A stretch of 64,000 nucleotides of DNA from Martinezella dioscoreae (lineage in GTDB: Bacteria; Pseudomonadota; Alphaproteobacteria; Rhizobiales; Rhizobiaceae): the NCBI RefSeq assembly GCF_009176305.1, contig NZ_BLAJ01000002.1:310001-374000 (forward strand), in the 5' to 3' direction. Made by a program: the position numbers and the translations under genes. Of the stretch, positions 46,256 to 54,070 are shown in pieces (within the stretch, counting starts at the first letter, position 1; each line of letters starts with the position of its first letter). Under the pieces are notes generated by a model. That model saw only the letters and a list, made by a program, of their open reading frames with translations. It was not told the origin of the DNA and searched no databases.

Positions 46256-46289
46256 AATATCCGAATGTTTTATTAATCATTCGGATATT
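46256..46289. promoter_or_regulatory. Candidate PhnF-like operator, site 2 (importer operon)
   Basis: AATATCCGAATG (46256-46267) and CATTCGGATATT (46278-46289) are exact reverse complements around a 10-base AT-only spacer, ending 9 bases before the binding-protein start codon. It overlaps the region where the ribosome-binding site (GAGG) begins and would block transcription or translation if occupied. Confidence 0.7.
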
Positions 46290-46298
46290 GAGGATAAG

Positions 46299-47546
46299 AT
46301 GGTAAGACTTGATCGTCGTCAATTTATCGCGGGCACGACCGCAGTCATCGGCACATCGATCGCTTTGACCGGCAAGGCCCGGTCCGCCGACGCGGCTATC
46401 GAGATTTCGAGCACCTGGGGCTCCGACAAGCCGTTCCAGAAGATTGTCGACGCTTTCAATGCCAAGCAGCTCGGCATAACCGTTACCAACCGTTTCGACG
46501 GCGACTATGAGGCCGTGACCGCCAAGGCGGTCGCGAGCGTCGCCGCTGGCCGTCCGCCGGCCATGATGATCACCGGCTGGAAGTTCGGCTATTTCGCCAA
46601 GCGCACGCTCGGCGCCCGCGACCTTCGCGAGATCAATTCCGCAAAGGCAGAGGCAATCCTCGCCAATTTCCGCCCGTCGGTCCTACCACTGGTCACCATC
46701 GACGGCGCCGTCATCGGTCTTCCCTGGGCGATGTCGACGCCGATAACCTATATCAACAGCGACATGTGGAAGGCTGCCGGCCTCGATCCCAATCTACCGG
46801 AAACGCCTGATACCAAGTGGCTCTACGAAAGCGCCCGCAAGCTTGATGCGGCCCTGAAAGGCAAGCATCCGACCTATCGCTCGCCGATCTCCCTCTCCAA
46901 CAACGAATGGACGAGCCAGTCCTTCATCCAGAATGCCGGCGGCTTCATCATCGATCCCGACGGCAAGTTGGCCCTAAACAGCGCGGAAGCCATCGCCGGC
47001 ATGACCGAATATTGCGCCCCGGCCCATGAAGGGCTTTGGCTGCCCGTCAGCGACAAGGAGCAGACGGCCGCGTTCCAGTCCGGCGCACTTGCGATTTGCA
47101 CGACCAGCTCGACCGCCGCCGTCACCTTCCCCTTCGGTGCGGCAAAGGCTGTCACGGCCAAATTCCCGGGGCTTCCGGGACATCAGCGCAAGATGAACAG
47201 CGGCGGCAATTTCCTTGCCATTTACACGCGCAACAAGGAACAGGCGGAGGCGGCTCTAGCCTTCCTCGAATTCTGTGCATCGAAGGAAGGCCAGACGCTT
47301 TGGTCTCAGACCGGCTACCTCAACACGTCGACGCACGACATTCCGCTCATCAACGAGTTCATGAAGCCGGCGGCGGCTCAGCTCGGCGATGGCCTGACCG
47401 CAGAGACGATCTGGCCCGGCAAGCGCGGCCTCGAAGGACAGGCCGTGTGGCGCAAGTGGGTCTCGCGTATGCTGCTCAAGGAAACGACGGTTGCCGACGG
47501 TATCAAGGGCGCTCATGACGAGCTTGCTGGGCTGATTTCGGCATAG
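46299..47546 (+). CDS. ABC transporter solute-binding protein, family 1 (carbohydrate type)
   Basis: A 415-residue exported binding protein. The signal region has a twin-arginine pattern (DRRQFIAGTTAV) and a hydrophobic stretch, with a likely cut after residues SAD near 31. The body has features of family 1 sugar-binding proteins (GRPPAMMITGWKFGY, INSDMWKAAGLDP, FLEFCASKEGQTLWS). It heads a unit with two CUT1 permeases and a PfkB kinase. The ligand is expected to be a sugar or sugar-phosphonate-like compound, given the phn genes downstream; sequence alone cannot say. Confidence 0.9.
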   Translation: MVRLDRRQFIAGTTAVIGTSIALTGKARSADAAIEISSTWGSDKPFQKIVDAFNAKQLGITVTNRFDGDYEAVTAKAVASVAAGRPPAMMITGWKFGYFAKRTLGARDLREINSAKAEAILANFRPSVLPLVTIDGAVIGLPWAMSTPITYINSDMWKAAGLDPNLPETPDTKWLYESARKLDAALKGKHPTYRSPISLSNNEWTSQSFIQNAGGFIIDPDGKLALNSAEAIAGMTEYCAPAHEGLWLPVSDKEQTAAFQSGALAICTTSSTAAVTFPFGAAKAVTAKFPGLPGHQRKMNSGGNFLAIYTRNKEQAEAALAFLEFCASKEGQTLWSQTGYLNTSTHDIPLINEFMKPAAAQLGDGLTAETIWPGKRGLEGQAVWRKWVSRMLLKETTVADGIKGAHDELAGLISA

Positions 47547-47555
47547 GTTCGCATC

Positions 47556-48440
47556 ATGCCATTTCGTCTTCGATCGCTGGCCCCCTACCTCTTCGTGGGG
47601 CCAGCCGTTTTTTCCGTGGCGATATTCCTCTATGGCCCGCTGATAGCGTCGATGTTGTTATCGGTGGTCGACTGGAATCTGCTGTCGGCAGACATCCGCT
47701 TTGTCGGCGTCGATAACTACGCGTCCATCTTCGACAATTCAGATTTCCGCATGGCGGCCTGGAATACGCTGCTTTACTGCGTCGTTCTCATCCCGGCCGA
47801 GATCGTCATCCCACTAATCTTTGCGGTCATGCTGCATTCGGTGCGCAAGAATCCGCTGCAAGGGCTTTATCGCGGCAGCCTGTTCCTGCCGACGATCGTC
47901 GCCTATTCAGTGGCAGGCGTTGCCTGGTCCTGGCTTTTCAATCCGGTCAACGGTCTCTTCAACGAGGTGCTCGGCCATTTCGGCTTTCCGCCATCGCGCT
48001 GGCATACGGATCCGAACCTTGCGCTCCTCTGTGTCAGCCTCGTCACCTTCTGGAAGACCTTCGGCCTCAACATGCTTTTGTGGCTGGCAGCGCTCGCGAA
48101 CCTGCCGCATCAGCTGCGTGAGGCGTCTGAGCTCGACGGTGCAGGTTTGACGCGGCATTTCTTCGACATAAGCCTGCCGCTGATGACGCCGACGGCCTTT
48201 TTCATCAGTGTCACGACCTTCTTCCATGTGCTTGACGACATTGTCGGCGTCATCGATGTGCTGACCCATGGCGGACCGGCGGGCAGAAGCTCGAGCCTTC
48301 TCTATTTCCTGTGGCAGCAGGGTCTGTTGTTCTTCCAGTTCGGGCCGGCAAGCGCCGTTGCCGTCATCATCATCATTCTCGTGCTCGCCATCACCTGGCT
48401 GCAGTTCCGCGTCAGCGAGAAGCGGGTGCACTACAGATGA
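47556..48440 (+). CDS. Carbohydrate ABC transporter permease, MalF/UgpA type
   Basis: A 294-residue inner-membrane permease with six hydrophobic helices and the coupling motif EASELDGAGLTRHFFDISLPLM (EAA loop, about 190-211). It begins 9 bases after the binding-protein gene and overlaps the next permease (ATGA). Together they form a CUT1-class channel. Confidence 0.92.
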   Translation: MPFRLRSLAPYLFVGPAVFSVAIFLYGPLIASMLLSVVDWNLLSADIRFVGVDNYASIFDNSDFRMAAWNTLLYCVVLIPAEIVIPLIFAVMLHSVRKNPLQGLYRGSLFLPTIVAYSVAGVAWSWLFNPVNGLFNEVLGHFGFPPSRWHTDPNLALLCVSLVTFWKTFGLNMLLWLAALANLPHQLREASELDGAGLTRHFFDISLPLMTPTAFFISVTTFFHVLDDIVGVIDVLTHGGPAGRSSSLLYFLWQQGLLFFQFGPASAVAVIIIILVLAITWLQFRVSEKRVHYR

Positions 48441-49276
48441 GCGATATCGGTCACAAGCTTCACAGGTTGCTGCTCCATGTCGTGCTCATGGCAATCTGCA
48501 TCGTCACCGTGTTTCCGCTCGTCTGGATGGTGACGGCGGCCTTCACGCCAAACGACATGATCATGGCGAGAGCCGTGCGTTTCTGGCCGGAAAATCCGAC
48601 GCTTTCGAATTTCGCCATCGCCGCAAGCCGTCATCCGATCTGGATGTGGCTTTGGAATTCCATGCTGACCGCCACCCTGATCACCGCCGGAAAGCTCGCT
48701 CTCTCCGTGCCGGCCGGCTTTGCCTTCGGGCGACTCGAATTCAAGGGGAGGCAGCCGCTGTTCTGGTTCGTTATCGCCACCATGTCCTTTCCAAACGTGC
48801 TGGCGATCATTCCGACCTATATCGCCGTGGTGAAACTCCAGGCCTTCAACACCTATGGCGCGATGATCATCCCATCGATCCCCTATATCGGCTTCTATGT
48901 CTTCTACATGCGGCAGGCTTTCCGGTCGCTTCCCGCTTCGATATTCGAGGCGGCACGCATGGATGGAAGCGGATTGTGGCGGCAATTCATCGAGATCGGC
49001 ATCCCCAATGTCATTCCGGCAATATCCGCCCTTTCGGTGATTTCCTTCATGGGGGCCTGGAACATCTATCTCTGGGGTCAGCTTGTACTCGATGATGCCT
49101 TCAAGAAGACGCTGACGACGGGCATTGCCGCATTCGCCGATTTGGAGGGCGCCGAGCGGGCCTGGGGACCACTGATGGCAACAAGCCTGTTGTCGATCGT
49201 CCCCGTTCTCTTGATCTTCCTGCTGGCGCAGCGTTTCATCGTCGATGCGCTGGCACCAGGCATTGATGACAGATAG
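48437..49276 (+). CDS. Carbohydrate ABC transporter permease, MalG/UgpE type
   Basis: A 279-residue inner-membrane permease with six helices and the EAA loop EAARMDGSGLWRQFIEIGIP. The start at 48437 overlaps the previous stop (ATGA); the longer open frame is a shadow of that gene. No ATP-binding subunit gene follows, so the importer must borrow an ATPase encoded elsewhere. Confidence 0.92.
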   Translation: MSDIGHKLHRLLLHVVLMAICIVTVFPLVWMVTAAFTPNDMIMARAVRFWPENPTLSNFAIAASRHPIWMWLWNSMLTATLITAGKLALSVPAGFAFGRLEFKGRQPLFWFVIATMSFPNVLAIIPTYIAVVKLQAFNTYGAMIIPSIPYIGFYVFYMRQAFRSLPASIFEAARMDGSGLWRQFIEIGIPNVIPAISALSVISFMGAWNIYLWGQLVLDDAFKKTLTTGIAAFADLEGAERAWGPLMATSLLSIVPVLLIFLLAQRFIVDALAPGIDDR

Positions 49277-49284
49277 GCGGATGC

Positions 49285-50085
49285 ATGCCCCGAGTAATCG
49301 TAATCGGATCGGTAAACCACGATCGCATATGGCAGCTGGATGCACCGCTGGTTCCTGGCGGACGCATACAATTTTCGTCCCGGACGACCCGCCTCGGCGG
49401 CGGCGCCTTTTATACCGGCCTGCAATTGCTGGAATTGGGAGCGGACGTCGCGATCGTTTCGAGGCTGATGCAGGACGAACAAGGGCAAACCGCATTGCGA
49501 TCCCTTTCCTCGGCCGGCTTCCATACCGACTACATCATGATGGCGCCCGGAGAGACGGCACCGCTGGAAATCTTCCTCGAACCGAATGGAGAGCGGACGA
49601 TCCTCGCACCGACCGGGCGATCTCAGCCGCTAACGGCAGCCGGCAAACTGTCGGGTGCAGGCGTCTATATCAACGCACTCGCGCTCGACGAAAGCCTCGT
49701 CGAACAGATCAGTGCGCAGCCGCTCGTCCTCTCGCAATTTCCGTTGCGCCCGGCAACGCCGCGACCGGCAGACTATGTCATCTCCTCGCGCGACGATATT
49801 CCGGATGATCTCAATCTCGCCTGGCAGAGGGCCGGCCAAATCGCCGGTTCGCGCCTGAAGATGCTCGTGCTCACCGACGGCACGCGCCCGATTACGCTGT
49901 TTGACGGCTTGCAGGCGGTAGAAGTCGAACCGGCTACAAAGGTCGACACGACCGATACCATTGGTGCCGGCGACCGTTTCGCCGGTTCTTTCCTGTTCGC
50001 CTTGCTGCAGGGGCAGGCACCGGCGGCCGCTGCACGGGAAGCAAGCCGCATCACGGCGGAATGGCTGCGCCGGCGCAGCGCCTAG
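49285..50085 (+). CDS. PfkB-family carbohydrate kinase
   Basis: A 266-residue ribokinase-like protein. The second PfkB signature is present as DTIGAGDRFAG with the catalytic base D230; the first is diverged (RLGGGAFYTGLQLLELGA). It is somewhat short for the family (usually about 300), with a shortened central region. It begins 8 bases after the second permease and is probably cotranscribed. A kinase for the imported sugar or for a ribose-type intermediate would fit the phn-type genes that follow; it is also a candidate replacement for the absent phnN. Confidence 0.82.
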   Translation: MPRVIVIGSVNHDRIWQLDAPLVPGGRIQFSSRTTRLGGGAFYTGLQLLELGADVAIVSRLMQDEQGQTALRSLSSAGFHTDYIMMAPGETAPLEIFLEPNGERTILAPTGRSQPLTAAGKLSGAGVYINALALDESLVEQISAQPLVLSQFPLRPATPRPADYVISSRDDIPDDLNLAWQRAGQIAGSRLKMLVLTDGTRPITLFDGLQAVEVEPATKVDTTDTIGAGDRFAGSFLFALLQGQAPAAAAREASRITAEWLRRRSA

Positions 50086-50142
50086 GGAATTCGCGGCACC
50101 CCGAAAATCTCTTCGAGCAAGACAAAATGCCATAGACAATTC

Positions 50143-50171
50143 ATTCGAATGACTATAGTAATCATTCGAAT
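50143..50171. promoter_or_regulatory. Candidate PhnF-like operator, site 3 (phnG promoter)
   Basis: ATTCGAATG (50143-50151) and CATTCGAAT (50163-50171) are exact reverse complements with an 11-base spacer, in the 133-base gap between the kinase gene and phnG. It shares the (C/T)CGAATG-n-CATTCG(A/G) core with sites 1 and 2, which suggests one regulator for both operons. Confidence 0.68.
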
Positions 50172-50218
50172 ATTTTAGAGCCCCATTCCCCGAACAAATC
50201 CTGATGCCCGAGGAAAAG

Positions 50219-50680
50219 ATGATGACTGAGGAGAAGACTGGTAACCCGGTCAACGCATCCTATACGCATGCGCAGGCACTGGACATTCTCGCCGCAAGCC
50301 GCCCGGCGCACATCAAGGCTGCGGCCGAAAAGGTGCTCGACACCCTCGGCGAGGTCGATGTCGTCGTGAATCGTACCGGTCTTGCCATGCTGCCGCTGAT
50401 CGATACCGTTCGCAGCACCGCCTTCCATCTCGGCGAAGTTCTGGTGTCCGAAGCGTATATCCGCGTGCCGGATCGCGCCGTGGAAGGCTATGGCGCCGTG
50501 GTCGGCCGGGATCTCGAACACGCCATGGGAATGGCTGTGATCGATGCCGCGATCGCTGCCAATCATCAGGCCGCTCTCATCCTTGAGCTCCTGAATGCCG
50601 AACGACGCCATCAGGAAGAGGAAGACCGGCAGCTCCTGCAAAAAGTCGAGGCGACCCGCGTGCAGATGGAGACATTCTGA
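50219..50680 (+). CDS. phnG: Divergent PhnG-like C-P lyase subunit
   Basis: A 153-residue homologue of PhnG, a core subunit of the phosphonate C-P lyase complex, which with PhnH, PhnI and PhnL makes ribose 1-phosphonate triphosphate from ATP. The body (RTGLAMLPLIDTVRSTAFHLG, EVLVSEAYIRVP, EGYGAVVGRDLEHAM) keeps the typical GRD motif near the end of the conserved part but is clearly diverged from the enterobacterial type. ATG 50219 after GAGGAAA is the likely start; 50204 would add five residues. First gene of the seven-gene coupled phn unit. Confidence 0.85.
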   Translation: MMTEEKTGNPVNASYTHAQALDILAASRPAHIKAAAEKVLDTLGEVDVVVNRTGLAMLPLIDTVRSTAFHLGEVLVSEAYIRVPDRAVEGYGAVVGRDLEHAMGMAVIDAAIAANHQAALILELLNAERRHQEEEDRQLLQKVEATRVQMETF

Positions 50681-50682
50681 CC

Positions 50683-51228
50683 ATGGCCAACAATCTCCTG
50701 CCCACCCTCGACGATACCCGCACCAACGCCACCTTCGAAGAACTCATGTGGGCGCTGAGCCGACCCGGTCAGCCGCGTGAACTACCCACTGAAGGCTTCT
50801 GGCCGCTTGCCGAAAGCCTGCTCGATCGCGAATGCAGCTTCCATGTGACAAGCGATCCGTTGCTGGACTTAAAGATGACCGCAACCGGTGCGAGACGAAT
50901 GCCGCTTGCCGATGCGGATTATGTCTTTACTGCTATCGGCTCCTCCGAAGCTGTCGAAGCCTTGTCGACATTGCGCATCGGCAGCCTACTGTATCCCGAT
51001 GACGCCGCAACGCTGTTTGCCCCCGCGCAATTTGGCTCCGGACAGCGACTGCGTCTCACCGGCCCCGGCATCAAGGACAGCGTGACGATCGAGATCGACG
51101 GTATCGATCCCGCCTTCTGGCACATGCGTGCCAAAGCAATCCGTTACCCGCTCGGCTGGGATCTCTATCTCGTCGACGGCAAACGCATGCTTGGTGTTCC
51201 GCGTTCCACGACAATCGAGGTGCTCTGA
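50683..51228 (+). CDS. phnH: PhnH-like C-P lyase subunit
   Basis: A 181-residue homologue of PhnH, the PLP-transferase-like-fold core subunit. It begins with the family pattern (TLDDTRTNATFEELMWALSRPGQP) and keeps LLDRECSF and the GPGIKDS segment. It starts two bases after phnG and overlaps phnI by one base (TGATG). Role expected: assembly of the G2H2I2J2-type complex. Confidence 0.88.
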   Translation: MANNLLPTLDDTRTNATFEELMWALSRPGQPRELPTEGFWPLAESLLDRECSFHVTSDPLLDLKMTATGARRMPLADADYVFTAIGSSEAVEALSTLRIGSLLYPDDAATLFAPAQFGSGQRLRLTGPGIKDSVTIEIDGIDPAFWHMRAKAIRYPLGWDLYLVDGKRMLGVPRSTTIEVL

Positions 51229-52322
51229 TGGCCTATGTAGCAACCCGCGGCGGCGAATACGCCATCGAACAGGCGGAACGGCTTTTCCGCGCCGATCTCG
51301 GCCCGATCACGCGCGAGCGCGTCGAGGCGGTTCGAAACGGCCTTCCCTATCTCATCGACCGGCTGATGGGCGAAGCCTCGCTTTATGAGCCAGACCTTGC
51401 GGCGCTGGCGCTCGCCCAGGCCGGCGGCGATCTCTACGAAGCGATCCTGCTGCTACGCGCCTACCGCACGACGCAGCCGCGCATCGCCGTCGCCGAACCC
51501 GTCAATCAGCCGGATCTTCTGACGGTACGCCGCATCTCAGCCGCCTTCAAGGATATTCCAGGCGGCCAGATATTGGGGCCGACGCTGGACTACTCCCACC
51601 GCCTGCTTCAGGTCGACGTGTTGCAGGGCAATGATTATGTCCCGGAACCGGTGATCCCGGCTGCCAAGCCGGCGCCGGCGACGCAACCGTCGCTCACCAG
51701 CTGGCAGAAAGCGCAAGGGCTTATTCCGGACCATCCGGTCGAAACCGTCGCGCCTGAGGAAATCCCCGATCTGACGCGCGAGCCGCTGCTGTTCCCGGCA
51801 GCGCGCGCCCACAAACTCCAGAGCTTGGCCCGCGCCGACACCGGCGGCACGCTGGCGCTCGGCTATGCCACCATGCGCGGCTACAGCGCTGTGCATCCGA
51901 CCGTCAACGAGCTGCGTCTGACCTATGCGCCAGTTCGCCTGCGCCATCCCTCGGGTACAATCTTCAGCGCCGGCCGCGTTCGTGTGAGCCAGACCGAAGT
52001 CATTTCCAAGGCGAAGGAATTGCAGCTGGGCTTTTCGGCGACCTTTGGCTGGAACGAGGTAAAGGTGATCGCGGCGGCAACGCTCGACCTTGCCTCCAAC
52101 CAGCCCGACCCGCACCCGGCTGCCAACGAGGAATTCGTACTCTATCACACCGAGCCGGTCGAAAGCTCCGGCTTCTGCATTCACTTCAAGCTTCCGCATT
52201 ACGTTACGTTCCAATCGACCCTCGACGCGCTGCGCCGCGTCAAGACGGACAAAGACGCTGCCGCCGCAAAGCCAGCCGTGACAGAAAAGCTCGCCCCGCA
52301 ACAGGAGGAGGCTGCGCTATGA
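51228..52322 (+). CDS. phnI: PhnI-like C-P lyase subunit
   Basis: A 364-residue homologue of PhnI, which in E. coli has nucleosidase activity and, with PhnG, H and L, attaches ribose triphosphate to the phosphonate. Conserved parts include VATRGGEYAIEQAE, SAAFKDIPGGQILGPTLDYS and the C-terminal SGFCIHFKLPHYVTF. The two histidines H319 and H324 correspond to the pair that binds zinc at the PhnI-PhnJ interface in E. coli. The middle, about 240-290, is shorter and different from the classical type. Overlaps phnJ by four bases (ATGA). Confidence 0.88.
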   Translation: MAYVATRGGEYAIEQAERLFRADLGPITRERVEAVRNGLPYLIDRLMGEASLYEPDLAALALAQAGGDLYEAILLLRAYRTTQPRIAVAEPVNQPDLLTVRRISAAFKDIPGGQILGPTLDYSHRLLQVDVLQGNDYVPEPVIPAAKPAPATQPSLTSWQKAQGLIPDHPVETVAPEEIPDLTREPLLFPAARAHKLQSLARADTGGTLALGYATMRGYSAVHPTVNELRLTYAPVRLRHPSGTIFSAGRVRVSQTEVISKAKELQLGFSATFGWNEVKVIAAATLDLASNQPDPHPAANEEFVLYHTEPVESSGFCIHFKLPHYVTFQSTLDALRRVKTDKDAAAAKPAVTEKLAPQQEEAAL

Positions 52323-53230
52323 AACTTCAGGAATTGACCAAGCCCTGGATGGCCTTCAACTACGGTTTCCTCGATGAATCCGCCAAGCGCGAAATGCGCC
52401 GCCGCATCCTGAAGGCGATTGCCGTTCCCGGCTACCAGGTGCCCTATGCGAGCCGCGAAGTGCCGATCGCCCGCGGCTGGGGAACCGGCGGACTGCAGGT
52501 GACGCTGACGCTGCTCAAGCCCACATCCGTCGTTAAAGTCATCGACCAGGGATCAGACGATTCAGTGAATGCGAGCAGCATCCGCAAGTTCGTGGCGCGG
52601 GTCGGTGGTGCCGTCGAGACGGAAGACACGATGGCCGCAACCATCATCCAGTCCCGCCACCGCATTCCGGAGGAAAAGCTGCGCGAGGATCAGGTCCTGG
52701 TGCTGCAGGTTCCGAACCCGGAACCACTGCGCCCCGTTCAGCCGGATATGTCCGTCGCCCGCGAAATGCATGGCGATGCCGATTATGGGCAGCTGTGGCT
52801 GGTGCTCTACGAACAGCTCGTCAAATCGGGACGGATCATGCAAGGGTCCAGCTATCCAAGCATGGTCAACGGCCGGCATGTGATGACGCCATCGCCGATC
52901 CCGCGCTGGGACGTGCCCAAGCTCAATCAGGCCGACCACCTGACAATCCTGTCCGCCGGCCGGGAGAAGCGCATTTTCGCCGTGCCGCCCTATACGCGCG
53001 TCGAGCCGCTCGTTTTCGATGACGTGCCGTACCGCGTCGAAGATCACCAGGACAAGACTTGCTACCGCAGCAATGTCACCGGCTTCTTCATGAACGAGCT
53101 TCCGCAGGAAGACGGTTCCTCGCAATACGAACTGTCCGACAGCCATTTCGGCGTGAAGCATATCCGCAAATCCGAAGCGGAAGCGGTCGAGATCGGCGAG
53201 ACCTGGTACAAGAATGGAAGGATGGACTGA
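52319..53230 (+). CDS. phnJ: PhnJ homologue lacking the radical-SAM cysteines
   Basis: A 303-residue protein that is clearly PhnJ over its first 240 residues (AVPGYQVPYASREVP, GWGTGGLQVT, KVIDQGSDDSVNASSIRKF, GREKRIFAVPPYTRVEPL). PhnJ normally cleaves the carbon-phosphorus bond with a [4Fe-4S] cluster held by CX2CX21C and a fourth catalytic cysteine. Here only C248 remains, and it is the only cysteine in the protein: the +3 position is S251, and the later two cysteines of the VCSDTDxC segment are replaced in YELSDSHFGVK (L272 and a glycine). The glycine that carries the radical (PGYQVP, G38) is kept. The frame is intact and coupled to its neighbours by ATGA-type overlaps, with GGAGGAGG upstream. 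So it looks like a functional variant, not a broken gene; canonical C-P cleavage is doubtful. Confidence 0.88.
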   Translation: MKLQELTKPWMAFNYGFLDESAKREMRRRILKAIAVPGYQVPYASREVPIARGWGTGGLQVTLTLLKPTSVVKVIDQGSDDSVNASSIRKFVARVGGAVETEDTMAATIIQSRHRIPEEKLREDQVLVLQVPNPEPLRPVQPDMSVAREMHGDADYGQLWLVLYEQLVKSGRIMQGSSYPSMVNGRHVMTPSPIPRWDVPKLNQADHLTILSAGREKRIFAVPPYTRVEPLVFDDVPYRVEDHQDKTCYRSNVTGFFMNELPQEDGSSQYELSDSHFGVKHIRKSEAEAVEIGETWYKNGRMD

Positions 53231-54057
53231 TGGCCGCGCTTGACCCCACTCAAACGGCAGAGCTGACGCGCCAGCCACCGCGGCTGATGCTGGCCGAGCC
53301 TATCCTGACCATGCGCGGCATTGCGCGCAACTATGGTGACGTCACCGCGCTCGGCGGTGTCGATGTGACTGTTTATCCGGGCGAAGTGCTCGGCATTGTC
53401 GGCGAATCCGGCTCCGGCAAGTCGACGCTTCTGAGGATGATGAACCTTGAGGATACGCCCGACACAGGCACCTATAATCTTGCTCTTCCCGGGCACGAGA
53501 GCCGCGACCTCTTTACGCTCGACCGCTTCGAGCGGCGAATGCTGCGGGCGCATCACATCGGCATCGTCTATCAGAACCCGCATCTCGGCTTGCTGATGAA
53601 CCACACGAGCAGCGGCAACGTCGCCGAACGCCTGCTGATTTCAGGCAATCGCAATTTTGCCGAGCTGCGCGAACGGGCGCGCCAATCGCTCGACGCGTCG
53701 GAATTTCCGATCGAGCGCATGGATGCCCGACCGAACGAGCTTTCCGGCGGCATGCAGCAGCGCGTACAGCTCGCCAAGGCAATCGCGCTCGAGCCGGCCG
53801 TCCTGCTGCTCGACGAGCCGACGACCGGCCTCGACGTCAGCGTTCAGGCGCTGGTCCTCGATACGCTGAAGCGGTTGCAGCGCGAGCGTTCGATCACCAT
53901 GGTTCTGGTCTCGCACGATCTCGGCGTCATACGCACGATGGCAGACCGGGTTATGGTCATGCGACGCGGCAAGGTTGTGGAACAGGGTCTGGCCGACCAG
54001 ATCTTTCAGGATCCGCAGCACGCCTATACGCAGCAGCTCGTTCACGCCAAGCTTTGA
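53230..54057 (+). CDS. phnK: PhnK-like ABC ATPase of the C-P lyase complex
   Basis: A 275-residue ABC-type ATPase: Walker A GESGSGKST (58-66), signature ELSGGMQQRVQLA, Walker B VLLLDEPTTGLD and switch histidine in VSHDLGVIR. PhnK docks on the PhnJ side of the core complex rather than working in transport. It starts at 53230, sharing one base with the phnJ stop; the longer open frame upstream is a shadow. Linked in one operon to the cysteine-poor PhnJ. Confidence 0.88.
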   Translation: MAALDPTQTAELTRQPPRLMLAEPILTMRGIARNYGDVTALGGVDVTVYPGEVLGIVGESGSGKSTLLRMMNLEDTPDTGTYNLALPGHESRDLFTLDRFERRMLRAHHIGIVYQNPHLGLLMNHTSSGNVAERLLISGNRNFAELRERARQSLDASEFPIERMDARPNELSGGMQQRVQLAKAIALEPAVLLLDEPTTGLDVSVQALVLDTLKRLQRERSITMVLVSHDLGVIRTMADRVMVMRRGKVVEQGLADQIFQDPQHAYTQQLVHAKL

Positions 54058-54070
54058 GGAAACGCGAGAG

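Noticed and set aside
46077..46298. Pho box upstream of the phn-like genes
   Set aside because: No tandem CTGTCAT-type repeats with the required spacing were found; only the CCGAATG-type inverted repeats are present.
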